This document shows positions 23,389-32,014 of a stretch of 64,000 nt of DNA, one piece after another. This DNA is from Desertimonas flava. Its GTDB lineage: Bacteria > Actinomycetota > Acidimicrobiia > Acidimicrobiales > Ilumatobacteraceae. The notes under the pieces are model-generated. The model did no database searches. It saw only the letters and a program-made list of their open reading frames with translations, and had not been told where the DNA came from. The stretch spans positions 23,080 through 87,079 of the forward strand of contig NZ_QKYK01000026.1 in assembly GCF_003426815.1 (NCBI RefSeq). The letters run 5' to 3'. The position numbers were made by a program, and so were the translations under genes. Each line of letters opens with the position of its first letter. Position 1 is the first letter of the stretch.

Positions 23389-24924
23389 TCAACGTGTGGC
23401 GGCGGAGGTGCGGAGGCGCCAGCCGACGAGGGCGAGGTCGATGGCGGTGCGGCGCTCGCGATGGTCGAGATCGAACCCGCCGAGGAGGGAGCTGATCCGC
23501 TCGAGGCGCCCGTACAGCGTCTGGCGACGAACACCGAGGCTGGCGGCGGCCGCCGACTTCGACAGGCTGCAGGAGAGATAGGTGTCGAGGGTGCGCACGA
23601 GCTCCGAGCCGGTCCGGGCGTCGAACTCGATCAGGGCACCGATCTGGTCCTGCACGAATCGTTCGAGCGCGGTGTCGTCGACGAGCCCGGCGATCAGCTG
23701 GTAGAGGGCGAAGTCGTCGGCGAGCACCGTCTCGGTCGAGGGGGTGAGGCGACGAGCGAGCACGGCGGTCTCGCGTGCCGTGGCGACAGAGCGGTCGAGT
23801 CCGGCGATGTCGTCGACGAGCGCTCCGGCGCTCACGACGAAGCGCCCGGTGGCGGTCAGGTCGAGCTCGGTACGGACGACAGCGGCGAAGTCGGCGAGCC
23901 GGCGCCGGACGTCGCGCGGATGGACCGCGGTGGCGACGACGACCACGTCGTCGAACGGTGCCACCAAGGCCGGGCCGAACGCCCGCCGGGCCCCCGCCCG
24001 CGCTGCGGCGATGGTGGTGAGCGCGCCCCGGCTGCCCCCGGCGACGAGGAGGCACAGGGCGATCGCCCGCTGACCGGCCCCGACCACCAGCCCCACCCCG
24101 GCGGCGCGACGGTTGAGCTCGTCGATCGACGAGTACTCACCCCGCACGATGTCGGTGAGGAGGTCGCCGCCGGCCTGGTCGAGGCTTGGCAGCCGGGGGT
24201 GGGCCCGCTGCATCTCCAGCGCCAGCAGTCCGACCACGCTCTCGACGACCGCGAGCACGGGCTGGGCCACCGGCCCGGCGATGCTCAGCGATCCCCATTC
24301 TGTTCCGGCGGCCGAGACGGCCACGGTCGTCGACGGCACGTCCGACATGCCCGTCGGCAGCTCGGCCCCGGGAGTGCTGGCGATCACGTCCCCGCCGACC
24401 GACGTGAGGGCCACCGGTGCGCCGGCGACCTCGGCGATGCGGGCGACCATCGCCGGCAGGCCGTCGCCGGCGATCATGCCGCTGACGATCCGCTCGGCGA
24501 GATCGGCGCCGTCACGCAGGCGCCCGACCTCGCCGCCGATGAGCAGAGGGTGCGCCGCCTCGGTGATCTCGATGAACGGAACGACCCCGTGCAACACGAC
24601 GAGGGCGAGGCCTTCGTCCCGCGCCGCCGCCACGAGCGTGTCGGGCGCGACGGTGAACGTGCGCCCGAGCTCGAGGAACAGGGCGGCCACACCCACCCCG
24701 GCGAGCGACGCGACGTACCGCCGCACGGCCGTGGCGGACAACCCGACGAGGCCGAGGCCGGTGGTGAGCAGCACCTCCCCGCCCTTCAGCAACGGCGAGA
24801 TCTCGTAGATCTCCGACGTGTGCACCCAGCGCACCGGACGGTCGAGATCGCCGGAGCCGCCGACCACCAGCTCGGGGCGGGCCCGGCGGACCACGGGGAG
24901 GTCGAGCAGCCCCGCCACGGTCAT
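23389..24924 (-). CDS. PucR family transcriptional regulator
   Basis: 511 residues from ATG 24924. The N-terminal PucR domain (~1-125; ARPELVVGGSGDLDRPVRWVH..., GGEVLLTTG) is followed by a GGDEF-like middle part (~280-400). The C-terminal PucR-type HTH reads LDTYLSCSLSKSAAAASLGVRRQTLYGRL (in pieces, ~445-490). PucR proteins control purine catabolism or nucleobase uptake. It is divergent from the BMP/ABC importer and cytosine deaminase operon, which it very likely controls. The 14-bp repeat array in the gap is a possible target. Confidence 0.88.
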   Translation of the reverse strand: MTVAGLLDLPVVRRARPELVVGGSGDLDRPVRWVHTSEIYEISPLLKGGEVLLTTGLGLVGLSATAVRRYVASLAGVGVAALFLELGRTFTVAPDTLVAAARDEGLALVVLHGVVPFIEITEAAHPLLIGGEVGRLRDGADLAERIVSGMIAGDGLPAMVARIAEVAGAPVALTSVGGDVIASTPGAELPTGMSDVPSTTVAVSAAGTEWGSLSIAGPVAQPVLAVVESVVGLLALEMQRAHPRLPSLDQAGGDLLTDIVRGEYSSIDELNRRAAGVGLVVGAGQRAIALCLLVAGGSRGALTTIAAARAGARRAFGPALVAPFDDVVVVATAVHPRDVRRRLADFAAVVRTELDLTATGRFVVSAGALVDDIAGLDRSVATARETAVLARRLTPSTETVLADDFALYQLIAGLVDDTALERFVQDQIGALIEFDARTGSELVRTLDTYLSCSLSKSAAAASLGVRRQTLYGRLERISSLLGGFDLDHRERRTAIDLALVGWRLRTSAATR

Positions 24925-25075
24925 CGTTGCGTCCGCCACGCGGCGGCAGGCTAGTCGCCGGTGGGGGACGAAGTGTCCAGTGGAAACGCCGCCGAAACGA
25001 CACATCGTCCCTGGACCACACCACCGTCGGTGGGTACCGTCTGACGCAGTCAGCCATCGACACCGGCGCAGCCGG

Positions 25076-25145
25076 CCACCAACAGCCAGCCACCAACAGA
25101 CATTCATCGACAGACAGCCATCGACAGCAGCCCACCAACCACGCA
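25076..25145 (+). repeat. Five tandem copies of a degenerate 14-bp repeat
   Basis: Units at 25076, 25090, 25104, 25118 and 25132 fit CCAYCRACAGNCAG (for example CCACCAACAGCCAG, CCACCAACAGACAT, CCATCGACAGCAGC). A further half copy lies at 25054. The array ends 13 bp before the GTG of the BMP gene, so it is in the promoter or the 5' leader. The 234-bp gap otherwise shows no gene. It may be an operator array for PucR or an unstable minisatellite. Confidence 0.7.
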
Positions 25146-25158
25146 GCGAGGTTCCACC

Positions 25159-26244
25159 GTGCGCATCCCCACTCTCCTCGGAGCGGCCGGCCTGGCGGCC
25201 GCGACCGTGGCCGCCGGCATCGTGAGCGGCACCGGTGCCGCCTCCTCCGACGCCGAGCCCTTGCTCGTCTACGGCGTCTACGCCACCGCTCTCGAGGAGC
25301 CCTGGGACGGGGCGATCCACACGGCGATCGAGGCGGTCGCCGAGACCGGCGCCATCGAGTACCGCTACGTCGACGGACTCGGCACGGCCGACGTGATGGA
25401 GCGCGGCCTGCGCGACATCATCGAGTCGGAGGACCCCGACCTCATCGTGGGTGACGCCTTCGCCGCCGAGGAGGCGGTGCGGGCGGTCGCGGCCGACTAT
25501 CCCGACACGGCGTTCGCCTTCGGCTCCGGCCAGGCCGAGGTGGCTCCCAACTTCAGCGTGTTCGACAACTGGCTGCAGGATCCGGCGTACCTCGCCGGCA
25601 TGCTCGCCGGGGGCCTCACCGAGTCGAACACGATCGGCGTCGTCGCCGCCATGCCCATCCCCGAGGTCAACCGCATCGTCAACGCCTTCGTCGATGGTGT
25701 CGGCACCGTCAACCCCGACGCCACGGTCAAGGTCTCGTTCATCAACTCGTTCTTCGATCCGGCGAGCGCGGGACAGGCCGCCGAGGCCCAGATCGCCCAG
25801 GGCGCCGATGTGCTCTTCGCCGAGCGGGCCGGCGTGATCGAGATCGCCGAGGAGAACGACCTGCCGGTGATCGGCATGATGGTCGACCAGCGTGAGCTGG
25901 CGCCGGGTCACGTCGTCACGTCGCTGGTATGGAACATGCAGCCGACGATCGAGGCGCTCGTCGAGCAGGTGAGCTCCGGCACCTACGAGGCGCAGAACCT
26001 CGCCGAGTACTCGTTCATGGTCAACGGCGGCAGCTCGATCGCCGAGATCAACACCGACATCGTCGTCGAGGTGCCCGAGGATCTGCTCGCGGCCGTCGAG
26101 GCGCAGCAGGAGGCGATCCTCGCCGGTGAGTTCACGACGCCGGTCGACGAGTCCGAGCCGGCCGGTTCGATCAATGCCGGCGAGGCCGCGGCGGCATCGG
26201 CCGAAGGCGCCTCCGACAGCGCAGCTCCGGCGACCACCAGCTGA
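25159..26244 (+). CDS. BMP-family ABC transporter substrate-binding protein
   Basis: 361 residues, GTG start with GAGG upstream. Signal peptide (TLLGAAGLAAATVAAGIVS) without a lipobox Cys, which is unusual for this family. The Bmp/PnrA domain follows (YGVYATALEEPWDGAIHTAI, FAFGSGQAE, SLVWNMQPTIEALV). BMP proteins bind purine or pyrimidine nucleosides or nucleobases outside the membrane. The last ~45 residues are an Ala/Ser-rich tail. First gene of a five-gene operon with ATPase, two permeases and a deaminase. Confidence 0.85.
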   Translation: MRIPTLLGAAGLAAATVAAGIVSGTGAASSDAEPLLVYGVYATALEEPWDGAIHTAIEAVAETGAIEYRYVDGLGTADVMERGLRDIIESEDPDLIVGDAFAAEEAVRAVAADYPDTAFAFGSGQAEVAPNFSVFDNWLQDPAYLAGMLAGGLTESNTIGVVAAMPIPEVNRIVNAFVDGVGTVNPDATVKVSFINSFFDPASAGQAAEAQIAQGADVLFAERAGVIEIAEENDLPVIGMMVDQRELAPGHVVTSLVWNMQPTIEALVEQVSSGTYEAQNLAEYSFMVNGGSSIAEINTDIVVEVPEDLLAAVEAQQEAILAGEFTTPVDESEPAGSINAGEAAAASAEGASDSAAPATTS

Positions 26245-26264
26245 GCATCGCCCGGTCGTCCACG

Positions 26265-27830
26265 GTGGCTCCCACCGTCGAGCTGCGGCGCATCACCAAA
26301 CGCTTCGGCACGGTCGTCGCCAACGACGGGCTCGATTTCTCGGTCGAGCCCGGCGAGGTGCACGCCCTCCTCGGCGAGAACGGCGCGGGCAAGTCGACGC
26401 TCACCCGCATCCTCTACGGGCTCAGCCAGCCCGACGACGGTGAGTTGCTCGTCGACGGGACGTCCGTGCGGTTCTCCTCGCCCAAGGACGCGATGGCCGC
26501 CGGCATCGGGATGGTGACGCAGGAGTTCTCGCTCGTCGCTCCGATGACGGTGACCGAGAACGTCATGCTGTCGACGCTCGGCTTCGGTCGGTTCGACCGG
26601 GTCGCCGCCCGCTCCCGCGTGGTCGAAGTGGCCACGCGGGTGGGCATCGCGGTGGATCCCGATGCTCGGGTCGGCGACCTGTCCGTCGGCGAACGCCAGC
26701 GTGTCGAGATCCTCAAGGCGCTCAACCGGGAGTGCCGCGTCCTCGTGCTCGACGAACCGACGGCGGTGCTGGTCCCGCAGGATGCCGATGCCCTGTTCGA
26801 CACGATCCGGGCGCTGACCGCCGACGGCCTCGGCGTGGTGTTCATCTCCCACAAGCTGCACGAGGTGACGGCGATCGCCGACCGCGTCACCGTGATCCGC
26901 CGCGGCCGCAACGTCGCCACCCGGCCCGCCGCCGGGCTCGAGCCGCGGGCGATCGCCGCCCTGATGGTCGGCGCAGAGGTCGGCGACGCCATCGACGACG
27001 AGGTCGAGCTGGCCGCCGTCCTCGGCGCGCCCCTCCCGCACCGTGACGACGCCGGCGCCGACCACCCCACGGGTGCCGCGGGGCCCGAGCCGGTGCTCGA
27101 TCTCGTCGACGTCGGGCTCGACAGCGACGGCGTCACCCGGCTCGACGGCGTCGCGCTGCGCGTCCACGGCGGCGAGATCGTCGGCGTCGCCGGGGTGAGC
27201 GGCAACGGCCAGACCGAGCTCGTCCAGGTGCTGTCGGGGACGGCGCCGGCTACCCGGGGACGAGTGATCGTCGCCGGTCGTGACGTCACGGCGGCCGACC
27301 CGCTGGCTCGGCTGGCGGCCGGGCTCGGCCGCATCACCGAGGATCGCAAGGGCAGCGTCGTGCCCGACCTGACCGTCGAGCAGAACCTCGTGCTCGAGGA
27401 CCTCGATTCCTTCAGGCGCGGCCGCTGGTTCGTCGACCGGCGTCGCGTGCGCGAACACACCCGCGCGCTCATCGAGCAGTTCGACATCCGCGCCGACGCC
27501 ACGGCGCCGGTCCGGACGCTTTCGGGCGGGAACATGCAGAAGGTGCTGCTGGCGCGGGCGCTCGCCCGTCAGCCCAAGGTGCTGGTGGCGTCGCAGCCGA
27601 CGCGCGGGCTCGACGTCGGCGCGTGCGAGTACGTCCACGGCCAGTTGCGCTCGGTGCGCGACCGGGGCGGTGGTGTGCTGCTGATCTCCGAGGACCTCGA
27701 CGAGCTGCTCGCCCTCGCCGACCGGATCGTCGTCATGGTCGGCGGCCGCATCGTCGGCGAGACCAGCGGCGCGGACGCCACCCCCGAATCGGTGGGCCTG
27801 ATGATGACCGGGGCCGGGGTGCCGGCATGA
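26265..27830 (+). CDS. ABC transporter ATPase with two nucleotide-binding domains (BMP/nucleoside type)
   Basis: 521 residues, GTG start. First domain: Walker A GENGAGKST (~37-45), signature LSVGERQRVEI, Walker B VLVLDEPT. Second domain (from ~275): degenerate Walker A GVSGNGQTEL, signature LSGGNMQKVLLARAL, Walker B-like VLVASQPTRGLD. This duplicated layout is that of the NupO/YufO and sugar-type ATPases. It powers the importer together with the two permeases. It overlaps the next gene by ATGA. Confidence 0.9.
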   Translation: MAPTVELRRITKRFGTVVANDGLDFSVEPGEVHALLGENGAGKSTLTRILYGLSQPDDGELLVDGTSVRFSSPKDAMAAGIGMVTQEFSLVAPMTVTENVMLSTLGFGRFDRVAARSRVVEVATRVGIAVDPDARVGDLSVGERQRVEILKALNRECRVLVLDEPTAVLVPQDADALFDTIRALTADGLGVVFISHKLHEVTAIADRVTVIRRGRNVATRPAAGLEPRAIAALMVGAEVGDAIDDEVELAAVLGAPLPHRDDAGADHPTGAAGPEPVLDLVDVGLDSDGVTRLDGVALRVHGGEIVGVAGVSGNGQTELVQVLSGTAPATRGRVIVAGRDVTAADPLARLAAGLGRITEDRKGSVVPDLTVEQNLVLEDLDSFRRGRWFVDRRRVREHTRALIEQFDIRADATAPVRTLSGGNMQKVLLARALARQPKVLVASQPTRGLDVGACEYVHGQLRSVRDRGGGVLLISEDLDELLALADRIVVMVGGRIVGETSGADATPESVGLMMTGAGVPA

Positions 27831-29011
27831 GCGGCGGGCCGGGTCGGGGCGCGGTCCGGGGGATGGCGCGTGGCACGGCCCGCGGGGCCGGGCCGATCGC
27901 CGTGGTCGCCGCGATCGTCGCCACGTTCGCGATCACGGCGGGACCGATCCGGGCGTCCGGCGCCAATCCGCTGTCGGCCTACAACCGGTACCTGATCGAA
28001 CCCCTGCGATCGTCGTACTCGATCCAGGAGGTGCTGCTCACCTCGACCCCCCTGCTCTTCACGGGGCTCGCCGTGGCCGTGGCGTTCCGGGCCGGCTACT
28101 TCAACATCGGCGCCGAGGGACAGTTCCTCGCGGGGGCGATGGGCGCAACGGTGCCGGGCCTGTACCTCGACGGGTTGCCGGCTGGGGTCGCCCTGCCGGT
28201 CGGGGTGGTCGCCGGCGCGATCGGGGGCACGTTGTGGGCCACGCTGCCGGCGTGGCTGCGCCGCGTCGCCGGCATCGACGAGGTGGTCACCACGCTGCTG
28301 CTCAACCCGGTGTCGCTGCTGCTGATGCAGGGTCTGCTGAACGGTCCGTGGCGGCACCCCGAGAGCGGCTTTCCGGACTCCGACACGTTCGGACCGGGCT
28401 ATCGCATGCCGCTGATCGTCGGCACCGACCGCGTGCATGCCGGGTTCCTGCTGGCCGTGCTGGCGATCGCCGTGTTCGGCGTGGTGATGGCGTGGTCCCC
28501 GCTCGGTTTGCGCGTGCGGGCGGCCGGCGAGGCGCCCGACGCTGCTCGGTTCTCGGGCATCGCCGTGGAGCGGATCCGCTGGCGTGGCGCCCTGCTCTCG
28601 GGAGCGATCGCCGGCGTGGCCGGCGCCGTGCAGGTGATGGGCGTGCAGCATCAGCTGACGGCGTCGATCGCCGTCGGCTACGGGTACACGGGCGTCGTCG
28701 TGGCGACGCTCGGCGCCTTGCACGCAGCCGGCGTCTCCGTCGTCGGCCTCGTGCTCGGCCTGATCGCCGTCGGCGCGCAGAGCGCGTCGCGGGTGCTGCA
28801 GCTGCCGTTCCAGATGGGCCAGTTGGTGACCGCCGTGCTGCTTCTCACCACGGTGAGCGCCGTGACGATCGCCCGCAGGAGAACCCGCGCATCAACCTCC
28901 GGAGTTCAGCGAGCGAAGCGAGCGTCCCGAAGTCCTCGCGGCCAAGGGCGACGGAGCGCCAGCGGAGTCGCCCGTTGGCGCGGCCTGCGTGGCCGGGGAA
29001 CGCAGAGATGA
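27827..29011 (+). CDS. ABC transporter permease (BMP/nucleoside importer), first subunit
   Basis: 394 residues, ATG overlapping the ATPase stop. About 9-10 helices of the BPD_transp_2 family (FTGLAVAVAFRAGYFNIGAEGQFLAG, GIDEVVTTLLLNPVSLLL, GVSVVGLVLGLIAVGAQSASRVLQ in pieces). The natural protein seems to end near TIARRRTRAS. The last ~40 residues (from ~355), rich in Arg/Ser/Gly, are encoded by an inserted repeat (28901-29004) and look unrelated to the family. The stop overlaps the next start (ATGA). Confidence 0.88.
   Translation: MSGGPGRGAVRGMARGTARGAGPIAVVAAIVATFAITAGPIRASGANPLSAYNRYLIEPLRSSYSIQEVLLTSTPLLFTGLAVAVAFRAGYFNIGAEGQFLAGAMGATVPGLYLDGLPAGVALPVGVVAGAIGGTLWATLPAWLRRVAGIDEVVTTLLLNPVSLLLMQGLLNGPWRHPESGFPDSDTFGPGYRMPLIVGTDRVHAGFLLAVLAIAVFGVVMAWSPLGLRVRAAGEAPDAARFSGIAVERIRWRGALLSGAIAGVAGAVQVMGVQHQLTASIAVGYGYTGVVVATLGALHAAGVSVVGLVLGLIAVGAQSASRVLQLPFQMGQLVTAVLLLTTVSAVTIARRRTRASTSGVQRAKRASRSPRGQGRRSASGVARWRGLRGRGTQR
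28901..29004 (+). repeat. Interspersed repeat between coupled genes (copy 1)
   Basis: It begins GGAGTTCAGCGAGCGAAGCG and ends with CTGCGTGGCCGGGGAACGCA; the last 20 bases recur exactly at 33100-33119. It carries the GCGAGCGAAGCGAGC-type palindrome that also occurs near 63855-63870. It forms the C-terminal codons of the first permease and stops 3 bp before the second permease start. Confidence 0.7.
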
Positions 29012-29910
29012 GCGGCTTTTCGTTTGTTGCCGCGTTGACGGCGATGCTGACGATCGCCACGCCGTTGATGTTCGGAGCCCTCGGGGCGATCTGCAACGAG
29101 CGGGCGGGCGTGCTCAACCTGGGGATCGAAGGGACGATGTACGCCGGGGCGTTCGTGGGCTTCATGGCGGCCGAGCACACCGGCTCGTTGTGGGTCGGGG
29201 TTGTGTGCGCGCTCGCCGCCGGTGCGGTCGCCGGGGCCTTGATGGGAGTGCTGACGGTGACGATCGGGGTCAACCAGCACGTCGCCGGCATCGGCGTGAC
29301 GTTGGCCCTCGTCGCCGCGTGCGACTACGCCAGCCGTCTGCTCTACAGCACCGGATCGATGGCCCGCTCGCCGAAGTTCAGCCGTTGGTTCGGCGGCGCC
29401 GACATCATCGGGCAGTACCCGCCGACGTTCGTCGCCGTGGTCGTGCTCGCGCCGTCGTTGTGGTTCGTGCTGCGCTCCACCGGAGCCGGCCTGCGTCTGC
29501 GGGCGGTGGGGGAGAACCCCGAGGCCGCCGACGTCGCCGGCATCTCCGTCGCCCGCACCCGCTACGCGGCGCTCGTCGTCGGCGGCATGTCGATGGCGAT
29601 GGGTGGTGCCTTCCTGACGCTCGCCGTGCTCGGCAGCTTCACGATCGACATCGTCAGCGGTCGCGGCTGGGTCTGCATCGCCCTGGTCATCTTCGGCCGG
29701 TGGGGCGTGTGGGCGACGATGGGCGGCGCCCTGCTGTTCGGACTCGCCGACGCCCTCCAACTGCAGTTGGCGATCACCTCGGCGTTCGGCGGCGTGCCGA
29801 ACGAGTTGATGATCGCCGTCCCCTATCTCGTCGTCATCATCGCCCTCGTCGTGTGGGGCCGGGGCATTCGCTACCCCGGCGCCTACATGCGTGCCTACCA
29901 CCGCGCCTGA
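29008..29910 (+). CDS. ABC transporter permease (BMP/nucleoside importer), second subunit
   Basis: 300 residues from ATG 29008, overlapping the previous stop (ATGA). Eight or so helices; the family motifs are ICNERAGVLNLGIEGTMYAG and TVTIGVNQHVAGIGVTLAL, and RLRAVGENPEAADVAGISV holds the cytoplasmic coupling loop. Pairs with the first permease to form the channel. The upstream reading frame is open back through the repeat, but the family begins at this Met. Confidence 0.9.
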   Translation: MSGFSFVAALTAMLTIATPLMFGALGAICNERAGVLNLGIEGTMYAGAFVGFMAAEHTGSLWVGVVCALAAGAVAGALMGVLTVTIGVNQHVAGIGVTLALVAACDYASRLLYSTGSMARSPKFSRWFGGADIIGQYPPTFVAVVVLAPSLWFVLRSTGAGLRLRAVGENPEAADVAGISVARTRYAALVVGGMSMAMGGAFLTLAVLGSFTIDIVSGRGWVCIALVIFGRWGVWATMGGALLFGLADALQLQLAITSAFGGVPNELMIAVPYLVVIIALVVWGRGIRYPGAYMRAYHRA

Positions 29911-29934
29911 GTTCGCCGGAGTCTGGAGTTCCCC

Positions 29935-30405
29935 GTGCCCGCTGATCCGATCACCGACCTCGACCGCCGGCATCTCGATGCCGCCATCGCCGAAGCCCGG
30001 GCCGGCCTCGCCGAAGGAGGAATTCCGATCGGCGCCGCCCTCGTGGTGGACGGCGAGGTGATCGCCGTCGGCCGCAACCGGCGCGTGCAGCAGGGCAGCG
30101 CGATCAAGCACGGCGAGACCGACTGCCTGGAGAACGCCGGGCGTCAGCCGGCGTCGGTGTACGCCTCGGCGACGATGGTGACCACGCTGTCGCCCTGCGA
30201 CATGTGCACCGGGGCGATCCTGCTCTACGGCATCGGCCGGGTGGTCATCGGCGAGAACCGCACCTTCTACGGCGGCGAGGACTACCTGCGCCAGCGCGGT
30301 GTCGAGGTGGTCGTCGTCGACTCCGACGAGTGCGTGGCGATGATGACCGACTTCATCGCCGCCAACCCCTCGCTCTGGAACGAGGACATCGGCGTCGTCG
30401 ACTGA
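29935..30405 (+). CDS. Cytosine deaminase, yeast FCY1 type
   Basis: 156 residues, GTG start. Zinc-dependent deaminase with His59-Gly-Glu61 (HGETDCLENAGRQ) and Cys88/Cys91 (TLSPCDMCTGAILLYG). The closest family I recognise is yeast cytosine deaminase, which shares HGE...LENxGR, TLSPCDMCTGAI and the C-terminal WxEDIG. It converts cytosine (or a related base) to uracil plus ammonia. Its place at the end of a PucR-linked importer operon fits uptake then deamination of nucleobases. Bacterial CodA is a different fold. Confidence 0.85.
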   Translation: MPADPITDLDRRHLDAAIAEARAGLAEGGIPIGAALVVDGEVIAVGRNRRVQQGSAIKHGETDCLENAGRQPASVYASATMVTTLSPCDMCTGAILLYGIGRVVIGENRTFYGGEDYLRQRGVEVVVVDSDECVAMMTDFIAANPSLWNEDIGVVD

Positions 30406-30406
30406 G

Positions 30407-30439
30407 CGTTACGGTTGGTGCCTGGCACCAACCGTAACG
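30407..30439. repeat. 33-bp palindrome with GGTGCC-N-GGCACC core (copy 2)
   Basis: Perfect 16-base arms around one T, starting 2 bp after the deaminase stop and 19 bp before the end of the converging queF. The core is the same as at 10649-10681. A bidirectional terminator role is possible. Confidence 0.7.
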
Positions 30440-30457
30440 GCGGTCCACGGTCCGGTG

Positions 30458-30871
30458 TCAGGGCAGCTCGGCGAGCGCCGTCAGAGTGATGCCGCCGCGT
30501 GGCCGTTGCGTGATCCGCACGGTGACGCGGTTCGGCGCGGCCGTCAGCATGATCTCGCCGGCGATCTCGGCGGCCAGCGCTTCGGCGAACACCTGCTGAT
30601 CCCGGAACCGCCAGAGGTAGAGCTTGAGACTCTTCGACTCGACGCACCACTCGGCGGGCACGTAGCTGATCTCGACGCTCGACAGGTCGGGCTGGCCGGT
30701 CACCGGGCAGACCGACGCGACCTCGTCGGTGGAGAATCGGACCTCGGTGACGTGGGCCGGCGCCGGGAACACCTCGACGTGGTCGACGGCGTGGCGGACC
30801 GTGCTCCCGAGGATCGTCAGGGACGGCGGCTCGCCCGTGGAAGATGGCTCGGGCAAGTCGGACTCGGACAC
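30458..30871 (-). CDS. queF: NADPH-dependent 7-cyano-7-deazaguanine (preQ0) reductase
   Basis: 137 residues from GTG 30871. Short, single-domain QueF type. The active-site Cys55 is in SVCPVTGQPD, and the family motif ESKSLKLYLWRFRD follows; C-terminal TQRPRGGITL. It reduces the nitrile preQ0 to preQ1 for queuosine in tRNA. It is slightly shorter than the B. subtilis enzyme (165). An ATG further upstream would overlap the divergent neighbour, so GTG is preferred. No other queuosine genes are nearby. Confidence 0.9.
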   Translation of the reverse strand: MSESDLPEPSSTGEPPSLTILGSTVRHAVDHVEVFPAPAHVTEVRFSTDEVASVCPVTGQPDLSSVEISYVPAEWCVESKSLKLYLWRFRDQQVFAEALAAEIAGEIMLTAAPNRVTVRITQRPRGGITLTALAELP

Positions 30872-30938
30872 GCTCGTGAGCGTACCGATGCGCCGGGCCG
30901 CGGCCGGCGGGGCTCGCCAGCGCCTACCGTCGATGAGC

Positions 30939-31907
30939 ATGACGCCGGCCTTCTCGCAGCGCGTGACATCGGAAGAGTGGCGCTCCGGGGCCGAGCGCTG
31001 GATCGGCGATCGTCTCGCCGAGCGGGCGATCGCGCCCACGGGGCCGATCGAGCAGCGCCGGGTGCGTCCGTGGTCGACACAGCTCACCGTGCCGACCACG
31101 GCGGGGACCGTGTGGTTCAAGGCAAACTGCGCGGCGATGGCGCACGAGCCCGCCGTCCACGCCGCCCTGGCCGGAATCGACGACGACATCGCCGCGCCGC
31201 TGGCCATCGAGGCCGACGAGGGCTGGCTGCTCACGCTCGACGCCGGTTCGACGTTGGCAGGCGACGAGTCGCCGTCCAGTGACGACTGGCGCACGGTGAT
31301 GCACCTGGCGGCCCGGCTGCAACGTGCGGTCATCGTTCACCGGCACGTGCTGATCGCGGCCGGACTGCCCGACCACTCGCCGTCGACGGCCGGCCGGCGC
31401 TTCGACGAGTTGGTCGACGCCTTCTCGTCGCTGCCGGACGAGCATCCGTCCCGACTCGACGCCGACCGCCGGCGCCAGCTCGTCGCCGCCCGGACCCGCC
31501 TGATCGAGGCGGCCGACGAGCTCGGAGCCTCGCCGCTGCCGGCGACGTTCCAGCACGGCGACCTGCATCCCGGCAACGTCTTCGCCGGTGACACCGGCCT
31601 CCGTCTCTTCGACTTCGGCGACGCGCAGTGGGCGCATGCGCTCGAGGTGCTCGTCGTGCCGATGGGGATCGTCGGCCGGAGCGACGACGTCGACTGGGAC
31701 GTGGTGTGGGAGGCCTACACGGACGGTTGGAACGGCGTCGCGTCGCCGAGTGAGATGGAGCCGCTCCTCGCCGCAGCCGAGCTGACCCACGCGGTGAACC
31801 GCTCGGCGACGTGGTGGGCGGCGGTCGCCGAAGCGACGGCCGCGGAGCTGGCCGACTGGGGCGATGCTCCGCTGGGCCACCTGCTTCGCGTCCTGGACGC
31901 AGCCTGA
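30939..31907 (+). CDS. Aminoglycoside phosphotransferase/choline-kinase family protein
   Basis: 322 residues from ATG 30939. The kinase-like fold is shown by the catalytic loop [12 protein letters not shown] (~residue 205) and the metal-binding [11 protein letters not shown]. The N-terminal lobe includes [14 protein letters not shown]. These APH-family proteins phosphorylate small molecules such as sugars, choline or antibiotics; the substrate is not predictable. -10-like TACCGT (30925-30930) is 8 nt before ATG 30939, so this start is preferred over ATG 30933. Confidence 0.75.
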   Translation: MTPAFSQRVTSEEWRSGAERWIGDRLAERAIAPTGPIEQRRVRPWSTQLTVPTTAGTVWFKANCAAMAHEPAVHAALAGIDDDIAAPLAIEADEGWLLTLDAGSTLAGDESPSSDDWRTVMHLAARLQRAVIVHRHVLIAAGLPDHSPSTAGRRFDELVDAFSSLPDEHPSRLDADRRRQLVAARTRLIEAADELGASPLPATFQHGDLHPGNVFAGDTGLRLFDFGDAQWAHALEVLVVPMGIVGRSDDVDWDVVWEAYTDGWNGVASPSEMEPLLAAAELTHAVNRSATWWAAVAEATAAELADWGDAPLGHLLRVLDAA

Positions 31908-32014
31908 GAAGCGTTCGGACCCGGAGATCTCCGGTCCCGACCCGTCCGGAATCGTGCCGCCCGCTCGCCGAGCGGGTTCGGGGTGGCAACGGCGGGCGCC
32001 CTACGCTTCGCGGC

